From Pseudomonas putida (GTDB lineage: Bacteria; Pseudomonadota; Gammaproteobacteria; Pseudomonadales; Pseudomonadaceae): DNA of 64,000 bases. The DNA lies in the NCBI RefSeq assembly GCF_002025705.1, contig NZ_CP018846.1, positions 735,501 through 799,500 on the forward strand. Reading direction: 5' to 3'. Positions 52,533 through 61,916 of the stretch are shown here, in pieces (position 1 is the first letter of the stretch; every line of letters begins with the position of its first letter). Position numbers and translations under genes: made by a program. Under the pieces are notes generated by a model that did not search any database, was not told the DNA's origin, and saw nothing but the letters and a program-made list of their open reading frames with translations.

Positions 52533-53852
52533 TCAGTCAGTCGTAATCCGCGAATGTTGCTTGGTGTCTTTCATGGTCGCATACACCAGCAACGAGCAGG
52601 CGATGCACGCCGTGACGTACCAGTAGAAGCCGCTTTCCATGCCGGCGCTCTTGAACCACAGGGCCACGTACTCGGCGGTGCCGCCAAAGATCGACACGGT
52701 CAGTGCGTACGGCAGGCCGACGCCCAGGGCGCGGATTTCGGTAGGGAACAGCTCGGCCTTCACCACGGCGTTGATCGAGGTATAGCCGCTGACGATGATC
52801 AGCGCCGCCATGATCAGGAAGAACGCGCCCCACCAGGTCTGGATGGTATGCAGGGTGCTGAGGATCGGCACGGTGAACAGGGTGCCGAGTACGCCAAAGG
52901 CGATCAGGATCGGGCGACGACCGATCTTGTCGGACAGGCCACCAATCACCGGCTGCAGGCACATGAACAGGAACAGCGTGGCCGCCGAGATGGTGGTCGA
53001 GTCGCTGATGCTCATGCCCACGGTATTGACCAGGTACTTCTGCATGTAGGTGGTGTAGGTGTAGAAGGCCAGGGTGCCGCCCATGGTCAGGCCAACCACG
53101 GTCATCAGTTCCTTGGGGTGGCGCATCAGGGTGCGCATCAGGCTTTCCTTGGCCTTTTCCTTCTTGGTGAAGGAGGCAGTTTCTTCCATGCCGCGGCGCA
53201 GGAACAGGGCGACTACCGCGCACAGCGCGCCTATCACGAAGGGTACGCGCCAGCCCCAGGCATACAGCTGCTCGGTGGTCAGGGTCTGCTGTAGGATGAT
53301 CAGTACCGCCAGGGCGATGAGCTGGCCGGAAATCAGTGTCACGTACTGGAAGCTGGAGAAGAAGCCACGGCGGTCCTTGCTGGCCATCTCGCTCAGGTAG
53401 GTGGCCGAGGTGCCGTACTCGCCGCCCACAGACAAGCCCTGCATCAGGCGTGCAATGACCAGCAGGACCGGCGCCGCGACGCCGATGGTTTCATAGCCCG
53501 GGGTCAGGGCGATCACCAGGGAGCCGGCGCACATCAGCAGCACCGAAGCCATCAGCGCGGCCTTGCGGCCCTTGCGGTCGGCGTACAGGCCCATCAGCCA
53601 GCCACCGATCGGGCGCATCAGGAAGCCCACGGCGAAGATCGCAGCGGTGTTGAGCAGTTGTGCAGTGGAGTCGCCGGCGGGGAAGAATGCCTTGGCGAAG
53701 TACAGCGAGAATGCGGCGTAGACGTACCAGTCGTACCATTCGACCATGTTGCCGATGGAGCCACTGAAGATCGACTTGAGGCGGCTGGCGGTGGTTTTTT
53801 CAGCGGCGGGCGCGACGGCCGCCCCGGCTGGCAGGGAGGTGGCGTTATCCAT
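52533..53852 (-). CDS. kgtP: KgtP, alpha-ketoglutarate:H+ permease
   Basis: This 439-residue MFS protein of the metabolite:H+ symporter group starts NMVEWYDWYVYAAFSLYFAKAFF and holds GLYADRKGRKAALM and LSDKIGRRPILIAFG, as in KgtP and PcaT. It imports alpha-ketoglutarate. It lies downstream of a DctBD/MifSR-type two-component system and has a good sigma54 promoter at 53912-53927, so it is probably the regulated target. It is a paralogue of pcaT in this window. Confidence 0.9.
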   Translation of the reverse strand: MDNATSLPAGAAVAPAAEKTTASRLKSIFSGSIGNMVEWYDWYVYAAFSLYFAKAFFPAGDSTAQLLNTAAIFAVGFLMRPIGGWLMGLYADRKGRKAALMASVLLMCAGSLVIALTPGYETIGVAAPVLLVIARLMQGLSVGGEYGTSATYLSEMASKDRRGFFSSFQYVTLISGQLIALAVLIILQQTLTTEQLYAWGWRVPFVIGALCAVVALFLRRGMEETASFTKKEKAKESLMRTLMRHPKELMTVVGLTMGGTLAFYTYTTYMQKYLVNTVGMSISDSTTISAATLFLFMCLQPVIGGLSDKIGRRPILIAFGVLGTLFTVPILSTLHTIQTWWGAFFLIMAALIIVSGYTSINAVVKAELFPTEIRALGVGLPYALTVSIFGGTAEYVALWFKSAGMESGFYWYVTACIACSLLVYATMKDTKQHSRITTD

Positions 53853-53911
53853 CAGGGATACCTTCTCGTTGTTTTTGTGGAGCGCGCCTAAGCGCAGCTT
53901 GCCAAGGCAAT

Positions 53912-53927
53912 TGCAGAAGGTGTGCCA
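53912..53927 (-). promoter_or_regulatory. Sigma54 (-24/-12) promoter of kgtP
   Basis: On the minus strand TGGCACACCTTCTGCA has GG and GC separated by exactly ten bases, with the preferred TGGCAC at -24 and TGC at -12. It lies 60 bases upstream of the kgtP start and needs an AAA+ activator, such as the adjacent DctD/MifR-like protein. Confidence 0.85.
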
Positions 53928-54013
53928 AATGGGTGCGTGGAGATCCAAATGAGGGCGCTTTTAGGGCAAGCGACCCTCCAGACGCCGCATGCTACCTGAG
54001 CCGGTAGAATTCT

Positions 54014-54059
54014 CTATGGGAGCGGGCTTGCCCGCGAAGGGCTGCAAAGCAGCCCCGCT
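54014..54059. repeat. Single REP-like element downstream of the response regulator
   Basis: The outer arm ATGGGAGCGGGCTTGCCCGC and an inner GGGCTGC-AAA-GCAGCCC hairpin are present in one copy only, with no facing partner. It lies between the probable enhancer and the kgtP promoter. Confidence 0.75.
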
Positions 54060-54070
54060 ATGGGATAGGA

Positions 54071-54121
54071 ATAAGCGGATATCTGCCTATTGAAATCAGG
54101 CGATAAGCGGATTTCCGCCTA
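54071..54121 (-). promoter_or_regulatory. Probable enhancer (UAS) with two palindromes for DctD/MifR
   Basis: ATAAGCGGATATCTGCCTA (54071) and ATAAGCGGATTTCCGCCTA (54103) are direct repeats 32 bases apart, each with an imperfect GCGGA/TCCGC palindrome. They lie 145-210 bases upstream of the sigma54 promoter and overlap the end of the regulator gene. This spacing is typical of enhancer sites. Confidence 0.65.
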
Positions 54122-55453
54122 CTGGCGCGAGACAAAGTCCTCACGTACCAGACCATGCCGTTGCATCTTTTCGTTCAACGTCCGTCGAGGTAGCTGCAAG
54201 GCTTCCATCACTGCCTTGATCTCCCCGCCATGCTGACGCAACGCCGCCCGCAGGCACTGGGCCTCGAAGGCCTCGATCTGCTCGCCCAGCGATTGCCCTG
54301 CTGGCACCGTCTCGATGTCCGGTGAGCCCAGCCCCAAGGCATGCCGTTCCGCCGCATTGGCCAGCTCCCGCACATTGCCCGGCCAGTCATGGGACAGCAA
54401 CTGCGCCAGTTGCGCGCCGGCCAACGGTGGCGCCGCGCGCCCCAGCCTGGAGGCGGCTGCACGGGCGAAATGCTCGAACAGCAGCGGGATGTCCTCACGC
54501 CGGTCACGCAACGGCGCCAGGCGCAGTTCCGCCACGTTCAGGCGATAGGCCAGGTCCTCGCGAAAACGCCCGGCGCGGGCCTCTTCGAGCAGGTCAGGCT
54601 TGGTTGCGGCAATGATTCGCAAGTCGACGCTGATGCTCTGGTTGGCCCCCAGCCGCTCCAGCTTCTGTTCCTGGATCACCCGCAGCAGCTTGGCCTGCTG
54701 GGCCAATGGCATGCTCTCGATTTCGTCGAGGAATACCGTACCGCCGTTGGCGTACTCCAGTTTGCCGATGCGTTTGCCCTGGGCGCCAGTGAATGCACCG
54801 CTTTCGTGACCGAACAGTTCGGCTTCGAACAGCGATTCGGGGATGGCCGCGCAGTTGAGTGCAACGAACGGTTTGTCGGCACGCGGGCCGAAGTCGTGCA
54901 GGCAACGCGCCACGCGCTCCTTGCCGCTGCCGGTCTCGCCGCGTATCAGCACATTGACCGGCAGGCTGGCCAGATCCAGCACTTGCCGGCGTAGCTGCTG
55001 CAAGCCTTGCGACATGCCCAGCAGGGTCACTTCCAGGCGCGACTTGAGGTCGGCCTGCTCATGCAGGCGACGGTTCTCGAGAACCAGCTGGCGTTTTTCC
55101 AGGGCGCGGCGCAGGCTGCCCAGCAGGTGCTGCGGGGTGAAGGGCTTTTCCAGAAAGTCGTAGGCGCCGTTGCGCATCGCCTCGACCGCCATCGGCACAT
55201 CACCATGGCCGGTCAGCAGGATCACCGGCAGGTCAGGGTCATCCGCCTGCAGGCGTTCGAGCAGTTGCAGGCCACCCATGCCCGGCATGCGTACATCGCT
55301 GATGATCACCCCGGCAAAGTGCGCGGGCAGTTGGGCCAGGCAGTCTTCGGCGCGGGCGAACAGCTGCACGCTGAAGCCAGACAGGCTCAGCCATTGCTCG
55401 ACCGCAGTGCGGATGCTGGCTTCATCATCGACAACGATCACCGAATTCAACAT
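54119..55453 (-). CDS. dctD: DctD/MifR-type sigma54-activating response regulator
   Basis: The protein has 444 residues in three parts. The receiver domain (residues 1-120) carries Asp53 (VIISDVRMPG). The AAA+ domain has GETGSGKERVA as the Walker A box and ESGAFTGAQ, the sigma54-contacting loop. The Fis-type HTH ends the protein (GGEIKAVMEALQLPRRTLNEKMQ). It activates -24/-12 promoters. Beside kgtP it resembles MifR of P. aeruginosa, which controls alpha-ketoglutarate uptake; DctD (C4-dicarboxylates) is the broader family name. It overlaps the sensor gene by seven bases. Confidence 0.9.
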   Translation of the reverse strand: MLNSVIVVDDEASIRTAVEQWLSLSGFSVQLFARAEDCLAQLPAHFAGVIISDVRMPGMGGLQLLERLQADDPDLPVILLTGHGDVPMAVEAMRNGAYDFLEKPFTPQHLLGSLRRALEKRQLVLENRRLHEQADLKSRLEVTLLGMSQGLQQLRRQVLDLASLPVNVLIRGETGSGKERVARCLHDFGPRADKPFVALNCAAIPESLFEAELFGHESGAFTGAQGKRIGKLEYANGGTVFLDEIESMPLAQQAKLLRVIQEQKLERLGANQSISVDLRIIAATKPDLLEEARAGRFREDLAYRLNVAELRLAPLRDRREDIPLLFEHFARAAASRLGRAAPPLAGAQLAQLLSHDWPGNVRELANAAERHALGLGSPDIETVPAGQSLGEQIEAFEAQCLRAALRQHGGEIKAVMEALQLPRRTLNEKMQRHGLVREDFVSRQ

Positions 55454-57204
55454 ACAGGCTCCAGGTCACGGGGCAGTGTCAGGCTCAACCGGGCGCCGCC
55501 CGGCAGGTTCTCGGCGTGCAACTGGCCGCCGGCTTCGACGATGATGCCATAGGAAATAGCCAGGCCCAGGCCCAGGCCTTCACCCACCGGCTTGGTGGTG
55601 AAGAAAGGGTCAAAGACTTTCGCCAGGTCCGCTTCAGCAATGCCGCCGCCGGAATCCAGCACGCTCAGGCGCCATTGCTCGTGGTCCGGTTCTATACGGA
55701 CTTCCAGGCGTTTGTAGCGTTTGTCGGCCATGGCGTCGAGGGCGTTGCGCAGCAGGTTGATCAATACCTGTTCGAGGCGAATCGCATCGCCCCGGACCCA
55801 TGCCGGGCGTGCCAGGTAAAGGGCTACCTCGACTTCCTCAGTGCGAATGCGGGTGTCCAGCAGGTGCAAGGCCTGGTCGACCACGGTGGCCAGGTCGAGG
55901 CGTTCGCGCAGGCCTACCGGGCTGTTGCGGGCGAAGGTCTTGAGGTGGCTGGTCAGTGCGGCCATGCGCGTGAGCATCTGTTCCAGCGGTTCGAGGGCCT
56001 TGCGCGCATCGTCGTAGCGACCGTGGTCGAGCAGCAGGCGCAGGGTTTCCAGCTGCATGCGCTGGGTGGTCAGCGGCTGGTTGATTTCGTGGGCCAAGGC
56101 TGCGGACATCTGCCCCAGCGCGGCCAACTTGGCTGACTGCACCAGGCCTTCCTGGGCGGTGCGCAGCTCGCGGGTGCGTTCCTCGACCTGGCGCTTGAGC
56201 TCATCGCGGCTGCGCTGGCGCAGGCGGGCCAGGCGCAGGCGCTGGCTGACGAACAGCGCGGCGAACACCAGGCTCAGCCACACGGCGGCGGCACCCAGTG
56301 CGGCGTTGCGGCCAGCGGCTTCGACCTGGGGCTTGCGCAGCAGGTGCAAGGTCCAGTCTTCGCCTTCCAGCGGCAGGCTTTCCCAGAGGTATTCGGCGGT
56401 GCCATCGGGGCTCTGCACACGGCTGAGGTGACTGTTGTTGGCGAAGCGGGTCAGTACCTGATGCTGAAGCGGCACCAGCGGTTGCTTATCGTACTGGCGG
56501 GTTTCGGCCAGCTCGGCGCGGTCGGCGCCACTGAGTGGCTTGAGTTCGCGGTAGCGCCAGCCATCCTGGTTGGCGATGAAGGTAATGCCGCGGGCGTCAC
56601 TGACCAGTAGGATGTCGCTGCCCTGGCGCCACTCGCGCTCGAGCTCCGGGAACTCCAGCTTGACCACCATGGCGCCGAGGAAGCGCCCATGCTCGTCGCT
56701 GACTGCACTGGACAGGAAGTAGCCCGGCACGCCACTGGTCACGCCCACCGCGTAGAAGCGGCCGCTGCCCTGGCTGCGGGTCTGTTTGAAGTAGGGGCGA
56801 AAGCCGTAGTTGGAGCCCACATAAGTGGTCGGCAGGCGCCAGTTGCTGGCGGCCACGGCCAGCCCGGTGCGGTCGAGCAGCTCCAGGGTGGAAGAGTTGG
56901 CGGCGCCATTGATGCGTTCGAGTTTGAGGTTGAGCGCCTGCTGCACCTGCTCGCTGACAGGTCCGCGCAGGGCCTCGATCAGCTCCGGGTCCAGCGCCAG
57001 CACGGCGGGCAGGGCGCGGTAACGGTCGATCAGGGTGTGCAAGGCGTTGGCGTACAGCACAAGCTGCTGGCTGGCGCGGCGGGCGTCATCCTCCATTGCC
57101 TGGCGTTTGGCCTGGTGCATGGCCCAGCCGGCGCTGAGGGCGGTACCAAGCACGATCAGCAGGGTGATCAGCCCCAGACGCAGGGCGCGAAAGGAAAAGG
57201 GCAT
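55447..57204 (-). CDS. dctB: DctB/MifS-type sensor histidine kinase
   Basis: The protein has 585 residues, with an N-terminal transmembrane helix, a large periplasmic double-PAS/Cache sensor, a second transmembrane helix near residue 300, a coiled-coil linker and a HisKA/HATPase core. The phosphorylated histidine lies in [13 protein letters not shown]. The ATP-binding boxes include [32 protein letters not shown]. In DctB the sensor binds C4-dicarboxylates; by analogy with MifS and the kgtP neighbour, alpha-ketoglutarate is more likely here. It precedes the regulator with overlapping ends. Confidence 0.9.
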   Translation of the reverse strand: MPFSFRALRLGLITLLIVLGTALSAGWAMHQAKRQAMEDDARRASQQLVLYANALHTLIDRYRALPAVLALDPELIEALRGPVSEQVQQALNLKLERINGAANSSTLELLDRTGLAVAASNWRLPTTYVGSNYGFRPYFKQTRSQGSGRFYAVGVTSGVPGYFLSSAVSDEHGRFLGAMVVKLEFPELEREWRQGSDILLVSDARGITFIANQDGWRYRELKPLSGADRAELAETRQYDKQPLVPLQHQVLTRFANNSHLSRVQSPDGTAEYLWESLPLEGEDWTLHLLRKPQVEAAGRNAALGAAAVWLSLVFAALFVSQRLRLARLRQRSRDELKRQVEERTRELRTAQEGLVQSAKLAALGQMSAALAHEINQPLTTQRMQLETLRLLLDHGRYDDARKALEPLEQMLTRMAALTSHLKTFARNSPVGLRERLDLATVVDQALHLLDTRIRTEEVEVALYLARPAWVRGDAIRLEQVLINLLRNALDAMADKRYKRLEVRIEPDHEQWRLSVLDSGGGIAEADLAKVFDPFFTTKPVGEGLGLGLAISYGIIVEAGGQLHAENLPGGARLSLTLPRDLEPVC

Positions 57205-57235
57205 GGGGCGGATCCGGGTGATGGAAATATCAGGT

Positions 57236-57290
57236 CCGGCCTCTTCGCGGCGGTTCGACGACTCGATAAACCGCTCCCACAGAGGCCGGA
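57236..57290. repeat. Degenerate REP-like hairpin
   Basis: TCCGGCCTCT (57236-57245) pairs with AGAGGCCGGA (57281-57290), and the interior keeps the CTCCCAC remnant, but the centre has decayed. It lies between the sensor kinase and bglX. Confidence 0.7.
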
Positions 57291-57306
57291 TCAGGCGACG
57301 AACCTG

Positions 57307-59607
57307 TTACAGCAGTTCGAAGCTCTGCTGTTGCACCGCCTCGGAATCCAGCCCGACCTGGACATTGAACTCGCCAGGCTCGGCCACCCGCTGCAGCTGA
57401 CCATTGTAGAACTTCAGGTCGTCCTCGCTGATGCGGAAGGTCAGGGTCCGCGATTCACCGGCCTTGAGCATCAGTTTCTGGAAGTTCTTCAGCTCCTTGA
57501 CCGGGCGGCTCATCGACGCCGAAACATCCTGCAGGTACAACTGCACCACTGTCTCGCCCTCAAGCTTGCCGGTGTTCTTCACCGTCACCTTGGCTTCCAG
57601 CGTGTCGCCACGCTTGAGGTTCTTGTTCGACAGGGTCAGGCCCGACAGCTCGAAGCTGCTGTAGCTCAGGCCATAGCCGAACGGGTACAGCGGGCCGTTG
57701 GGCTCTTCGAAGTACTGCGAGGTGTAGTTACCCGGCTTGCCTGGGGTGAACGGCCGGCCGATGCGCGTGTGGTTGTAGTACATCGGGATCTGCCCGACCG
57801 AACGCGGGAAGGTGATGGCCAGCTTGCCTGACGGGTTGTAGTCGCCGAACAGCACGTCGGCAATCGCGTTGCCGCCTTCGGTGCCGGAGAACCAGGTTTC
57901 GAGGATGGCATCTGCCTGCTCACGTTCCCAACTGATCGACAGCGGGCGGCCGTTCATCAGGACCAGCACCAGCGGCTTGCCGGTGGCCTTCAGGGCCTTG
58001 ATCAGCTCGCGCTGGCTGGCCGGAATTTCCAGGGTGGTGCGGCTCGACGACTCGTGGGACATGCCACGGGACTCACCGACCACGGCCACCACCACATCGG
58101 ACTGCTTGGCAGCCTTGACTGCCTCATCGATCAACACCGCCGCAGGGCGTGGGTCATCGACGATTTCCGGGGCATCGAAGTTGAGGAAGTTCAGGTAGTC
58201 GAGGATCGCCTTGTCGCCAGTGACATTGGAGCCTTTGGCATACACCAGCTTGGCCTTGCCCTCGACAGCGCGGCGCAGGCCTTCGCGCACGGTTACCGAG
58301 TGCATCGGCTTACCGTCGGCGGCCCAGCTGCCCATCATGTCGATCGGGGCATCGGCCAGCGGGCCGACCAGGGCAATGGTGCCGGCCTTCTTCAGCGGCA
58401 GGGTCTGGTTGCGGTTTTCCAGCAGCACCAGGCTGCGGCGCGCCACGTCACGGGCGGCGTCGCGGTGCAGGCGGTTGTCGGCGTAGTAGTCTTTCAGGTC
58501 GGTTTCGGCCTTGCCGATGCGCACATACGGGTCCTTGAACAGGCCCATGTCGTACTTGGCGCCGAGTACCTCGCGCACGGCCTGGTTCAGCTCTTGCTGG
58601 GTCACTTCGCCGGACTTGAGCAACCCTGGCAGCTCTTCGCCGTACAGGGTGTCGTTCATGCTCATGTCGATGCCGGCCTTGATCGCCAGCTTGGCGGCTT
58701 CGCGGCCGTCGCGGGCGACACCGTGGCGGATCAGTTCCTGGATGGCGCCGTGGTCACTGATGGTCACGCCCTTGAAGCCCCATTGCTTGCGCAGCAGGTC
58801 GTTCATCAGCCAGGTGTTGGAGGTGGCTGGCACGCCGTTGATCGAGTTGAGCGCCACCATCACCCCGCCAGCACCGGCGTCGAGCGCGGCGCGGTAAGGC
58901 GGCAGGTAATCGTTGTACATTTTCGGCAGGCTCATATCGACTGTGTTGTAGTCGCGCCCGCCTTCCACCGCGCCATACAGGGCGAAGTGCTTGACGATGG
59001 CCATGATGCTGTCGGGGTTGGCCGGGCTGCTGCCCTGGAACGAGCGGACCATGACCTGGCCAATCTTCGAGGTCAGGTAGGTGTCTTCGCCGAAGCCTTC
59101 ACTGGTGCGGCCCCAGCGTGGGTCGCGGGCGATGTCGACCATCGGCGCGAAGGTCATGTCCAGCGCGTCGGCCGAGGCTTCGATGGCCGAGGTGCGGCCG
59201 ACCTTGGCGATGGCGTCCATGTCCCAGCTGGCGGCCAGGCCCAGGCCGATCGGGAAGATGGTACGTTCGCCGTGGATGGTGTCGTAGGCGAAGAACATCG
59301 GGATCTTCAGGCGGCTGCGCATGGCGGCGTCCTGCATCGGCCGGTTCTCGGGTGCGGTGCGCGAGTTGAACGTGCCACCAATGCGCCCGGCGGCGATTTC
59401 TTCGCGGATCTTGTCGCGGGGCATTTCCGGGCCGATGCTGATCAGGCGCAGCTGGCCGATCTTTTCGGCTTCGGTCATCTGGCTGATCAGATGGTCGATG
59501 AAAGCCTGCTTGTCCTGCAGGGGCGGGGCGGTAGGGGCGGCAAGGGCCGCCTGGCTGGCAAGGCCCATGGCCAGGCCCAGCAAAGACAGTTTCATCATCA
59601 ATTCCAT
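57307..59607 (-). CDS. bglX: BglX, periplasmic GH3 beta-glucosidase
   Basis: The protein has about 766 residues, with a signal peptide (LLGLAMGLASQAALA), the GH3 N-terminal barrel, the alpha/beta sandwich and a fibronectin type-III-like end. The nucleophile aspartate lies in GVTISDHGAI, and the acid/base region in the sandwich domain (SGTEGGNAIADVLFGDYNPSGKL). It splits beta-glucosides in the periplasm. The ATG at 59607 has AAGGG upstream; ATGs at 59598 and 59595 give nearly the same protein. Confidence 0.93.
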   Translation of the reverse strand: MELMMKLSLLGLAMGLASQAALAAPTAPPLQDKQAFIDHLISQMTEAEKIGQLRLISIGPEMPRDKIREEIAAGRIGGTFNSRTAPENRPMQDAAMRSRLKIPMFFAYDTIHGERTIFPIGLGLAASWDMDAIAKVGRTSAIEASADALDMTFAPMVDIARDPRWGRTSEGFGEDTYLTSKIGQVMVRSFQGSSPANPDSIMAIVKHFALYGAVEGGRDYNTVDMSLPKMYNDYLPPYRAALDAGAGGVMVALNSINGVPATSNTWLMNDLLRKQWGFKGVTISDHGAIQELIRHGVARDGREAAKLAIKAGIDMSMNDTLYGEELPGLLKSGEVTQQELNQAVREVLGAKYDMGLFKDPYVRIGKAETDLKDYYADNRLHRDAARDVARRSLVLLENRNQTLPLKKAGTIALVGPLADAPIDMMGSWAADGKPMHSVTVREGLRRAVEGKAKLVYAKGSNVTGDKAILDYLNFLNFDAPEIVDDPRPAAVLIDEAVKAAKQSDVVVAVVGESRGMSHESSSRTTLEIPASQRELIKALKATGKPLVLVLMNGRPLSISWEREQADAILETWFSGTEGGNAIADVLFGDYNPSGKLAITFPRSVGQIPMYYNHTRIGRPFTPGKPGNYTSQYFEEPNGPLYPFGYGLSYSSFELSGLTLSNKNLKRGDTLEAKVTVKNTGKLEGETVVQLYLQDVSASMSRPVKELKNFQKLMLKAGESRTLTFRISEDDLKFYNGQLQRVAEPGEFNVQVGLDSEAVQQQSFELL

Positions 59608-59785
59608 TGTCGAGGCCCTTGCCGTATTCACAGTGATACGCGCGTGGCCGAAGTTTTCAGGCGGCTATTGTTGTACGATTCGCCGGTAATTCATCCAGCG
59701 GCGGATTATGCCTGAATATGTCGGCCGCGGAGGAAGACCCGTATGCCGGGAAAACAACTATAAGAACGCTGACGAGACTGAAGGC

Positions 59786-60403
59786 ATGACTCCCCTCGAC
59801 GAATACCAACGCCGGCAGGTGGCCGAGGCCATTGCCCGGGTGGAGCGGCGCACCGATGCGCAGCTGGTGACCGTGCTGGCGCGCCGTGCCGATGACTACG
59901 CATACCTGCCACTGTTCTGGGCCGCCGTACTGGCGTTGGCCGTGCCTGGCCTGTTGCAGTGGCTGCTGGGGTGGCCCGGAGTACGTGGGCTGCTGATTGC
60001 CAACGTATTGCTGTTCATCGGGCTGTGCCTATTGCTGCGCAGCCCGCGCGTGGCCGCCTGGCTGATCCCGAGCGCGTTGCGCCGCTGGCGTGCCTCCAGC
60101 CTGGCGCGTCAGCAGTTTCGCGAGCAGAACCTGCAGGGCACGGAGGGTGCCACCGGGGTGCTGATCTTTGTCGCCGAGGCTGAGCGGCATGTGGAAATCC
60201 TTGTCGACCAGGGCATCGATCAGCATCTCGATGCCAAGGCACGCGCCGTAATGGTGGCGCGTTTCACCGAACAGGTCCGTCAAGGGCGGACCTTGCAGGG
60301 CTTTGTCGATTGCATCGAGGCGTGCGGCGAGCTGCTGTGCGAGCACGTGCCTCGCACCCATGCCCGCAACGAACTGCCCAACCGTCTGGTGATTCTCGAC
60401 TGA
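59786..60403 (+). CDS. TPM-domain membrane protein
   Basis: This protein of about 205 residues has two or three transmembrane helices (PLFWAAVLALAVPGLLQWLL; VRGLLIANVLLFIGLCLLLR) and a C-terminal TPM (DUF470/photosystem II Psb32-like) domain with GVLIFVAEAERHVEILVDQGI. The ATG at 59786 (MTPLDEYQRRQVAEAI) fits the domain start; an upstream start at 59708 is not excluded. Its role is unknown, but TPM proteins act in thylakoid or membrane protein turnover. Confidence 0.8.
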   Translation: MTPLDEYQRRQVAEAIARVERRTDAQLVTVLARRADDYAYLPLFWAAVLALAVPGLLQWLLGWPGVRGLLIANVLLFIGLCLLLRSPRVAAWLIPSALRRWRASSLARQQFREQNLQGTEGATGVLIFVAEAERHVEILVDQGIDQHLDAKARAVMVARFTEQVRQGRTLQGFVDCIEACGELLCEHVPRTHARNELPNRLVILD

Positions 60404-60475
60404 AGCGGCTGCTGCAGGGTGTAGAATGCGCGGCATTGCGCAACGCGCCCCCTGTTTCCGAGGCACCTGTTTTCC

Positions 60476-61690
60476 ATGTCCGCCAGTACTTCCGCTTCCC
60501 CTGCGCCGGATGCGCGCGCCCAGTTCTTCGACTTGCTGGGTGCTGCCCTGCACGGCAACACCTTGGTCAAGCTGGTGCTGGCGCGCCATGTCGGTGCCGA
60601 CCAGACCTTGCAGCGCATCATTGCCAAGCCGCTGCTGGTGAAGGGGCAGGCCCAGCTGTCGCTGGTCTACCGCCACCAGACCCGCGACATCACTCGCAAC
60701 CTGCCGCTGGACCAGGCCCAGGCGCTGGTTGCCGAGCTGCTGCCGGAGAGCTTCCGCAACGCCCATTTGTTCGACGCCGACGGCGAAGTGCAGCTGACCT
60801 TCAGCAAGAAGGGCAAGCCGATGCTCCAGCGCCATGGCGCGCAGGCGCCACGCGAGGCGGTTGCCAATACCGGCCATGACCGCGAGAAGAAACGCTACCT
60901 GGAGCTGTCGCGGCCATTCCTGCGTGACCTGGGGGTGACTGATGCCCAGGGTGCGCTGATCCCGTCGATGTCGCGCAAGTGGAAGCAGATCAACAAGTTC
61001 ATCGAAGTCTTCGACCACGCCCTGGCCAATGCCCCGGTGCCGGCGGAGCAACCGCTGCGTGTGGCTGACTTTGGTTCCGGCAAGGGCTATCTGACTTTTG
61101 CCATGCACGACTACCTGCGCAACACCCTGGCCCGCGAGGCAGAGGTGACCGGGGTTGAACTGCGCCAGGACATGGTCGACCTGTGCAACGCCGCTGCGCA
61201 GCGCCTGGAGCATTCTGGCCTGGAATTCCAGTGCGGCGATGTGCGCAGCGTAGTACCCGAGGCCATCGAGGTGATGATCGCCCTGCATGCCTGCGACATC
61301 GCCACCGACTACGCCATCCATACCGGCATCCGCTGCAACGCCGCGATCATCATGTGCTCGCCGTGCTGCCATAAACAGATCCGCCCACAACTGCACAGCC
61401 CGGGGTTGCTGCAGCCGATGCTGCAATACGGGCTGCACCTGGGGCAGCAGGCCGAGATGCTTACCGACAGCTTGCGCGCGCTGTATCTGGAAGCCTGTGG
61501 TTACGAGACCAAGGTGTTCGAGTTCATCTCCCTGGAGCACACCAACAAGAACAAGATGATTCTTGCGGTGAAGCGCCGACAGGTGGGGGATAACGCGGCA
61601 TTGCTGGAGAAGATCGGGCAGCTGAAGGCGTTTTATGGGGTGCAGGAGCACTGCCTGGAGACGTTGTTACGGGCGGATAAGCTGATCTGA
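60476..61690 (+). CDS. SAM-dependent methyltransferase (METTL25/GSTCD-like)
   Basis: This 404-residue protein has a C-terminal Rossmann methyltransferase domain. The SAM-binding motif is VADFGSGKGYLTF (about residue 202), followed by GVELRQDMVDLC. A CSPCCHKQ motif near residue 300 and the C-terminal AVKRR are as in the METTL25/GSTCD family (PF13679). The eukaryotic members methylate ribosomal proteins; the bacterial target is unknown. The start at 60476 gives MSASTSASPAPDARAQFFD. Confidence 0.85.
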   Translation: MSASTSASPAPDARAQFFDLLGAALHGNTLVKLVLARHVGADQTLQRIIAKPLLVKGQAQLSLVYRHQTRDITRNLPLDQAQALVAELLPESFRNAHLFDADGEVQLTFSKKGKPMLQRHGAQAPREAVANTGHDREKKRYLELSRPFLRDLGVTDAQGALIPSMSRKWKQINKFIEVFDHALANAPVPAEQPLRVADFGSGKGYLTFAMHDYLRNTLAREAEVTGVELRQDMVDLCNAAAQRLEHSGLEFQCGDVRSVVPEAIEVMIALHACDIATDYAIHTGIRCNAAIIMCSPCCHKQIRPQLHSPGLLQPMLQYGLHLGQQAEMLTDSLRALYLEACGYETKVFEFISLEHTNKNKMILAVKRRQVGDNAALLEKIGQLKAFYGVQEHCLETLLRADKLI

Positions 61691-61817
61691 CCACAGCAAG
61701 ATGAGGTGCATTGGAGCACCGCTCCTGTATTCCTGTGGGAAAATTCCCAAGAGCAACCAGGAGCCGTTTTGACCCTCAAGAGTTCTGTAGTGTGGCGTGA
61801 TCGTTTGTCAGCTCAGA

Positions 61818-61837
61818 AGGTTGTCATTTGACAACCT
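61818..61837. promoter_or_regulatory. Operator-like palindrome before the HTH gene
   Basis: AGGTTGTCA-TT-TGACAACCT is a perfect 9-2-9 inverted repeat 80 bases upstream of the HTH gene. It lies in a patch of lower GC with no other gene. It may bind the encoded protein, giving autoregulation. Confidence 0.6.
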
Positions 61838-61916
61838 GCTATTCACAAGCTCAGCTCAGGCGCGTCGTGGACAACTGCACCAGCAGCATGATCAAGGCTG
61901 GTGAGGAGAGGTAGCA

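Noticed and set aside
58054..59715. Long antisense frame across bglX
   Set aside because: Same shadow effect; no motif and no ribosome-binding site.
60029..61651. Long antisense frame across the methyltransferase gene
   Set aside because: Shadow composition; the sense frame has SAM motifs.
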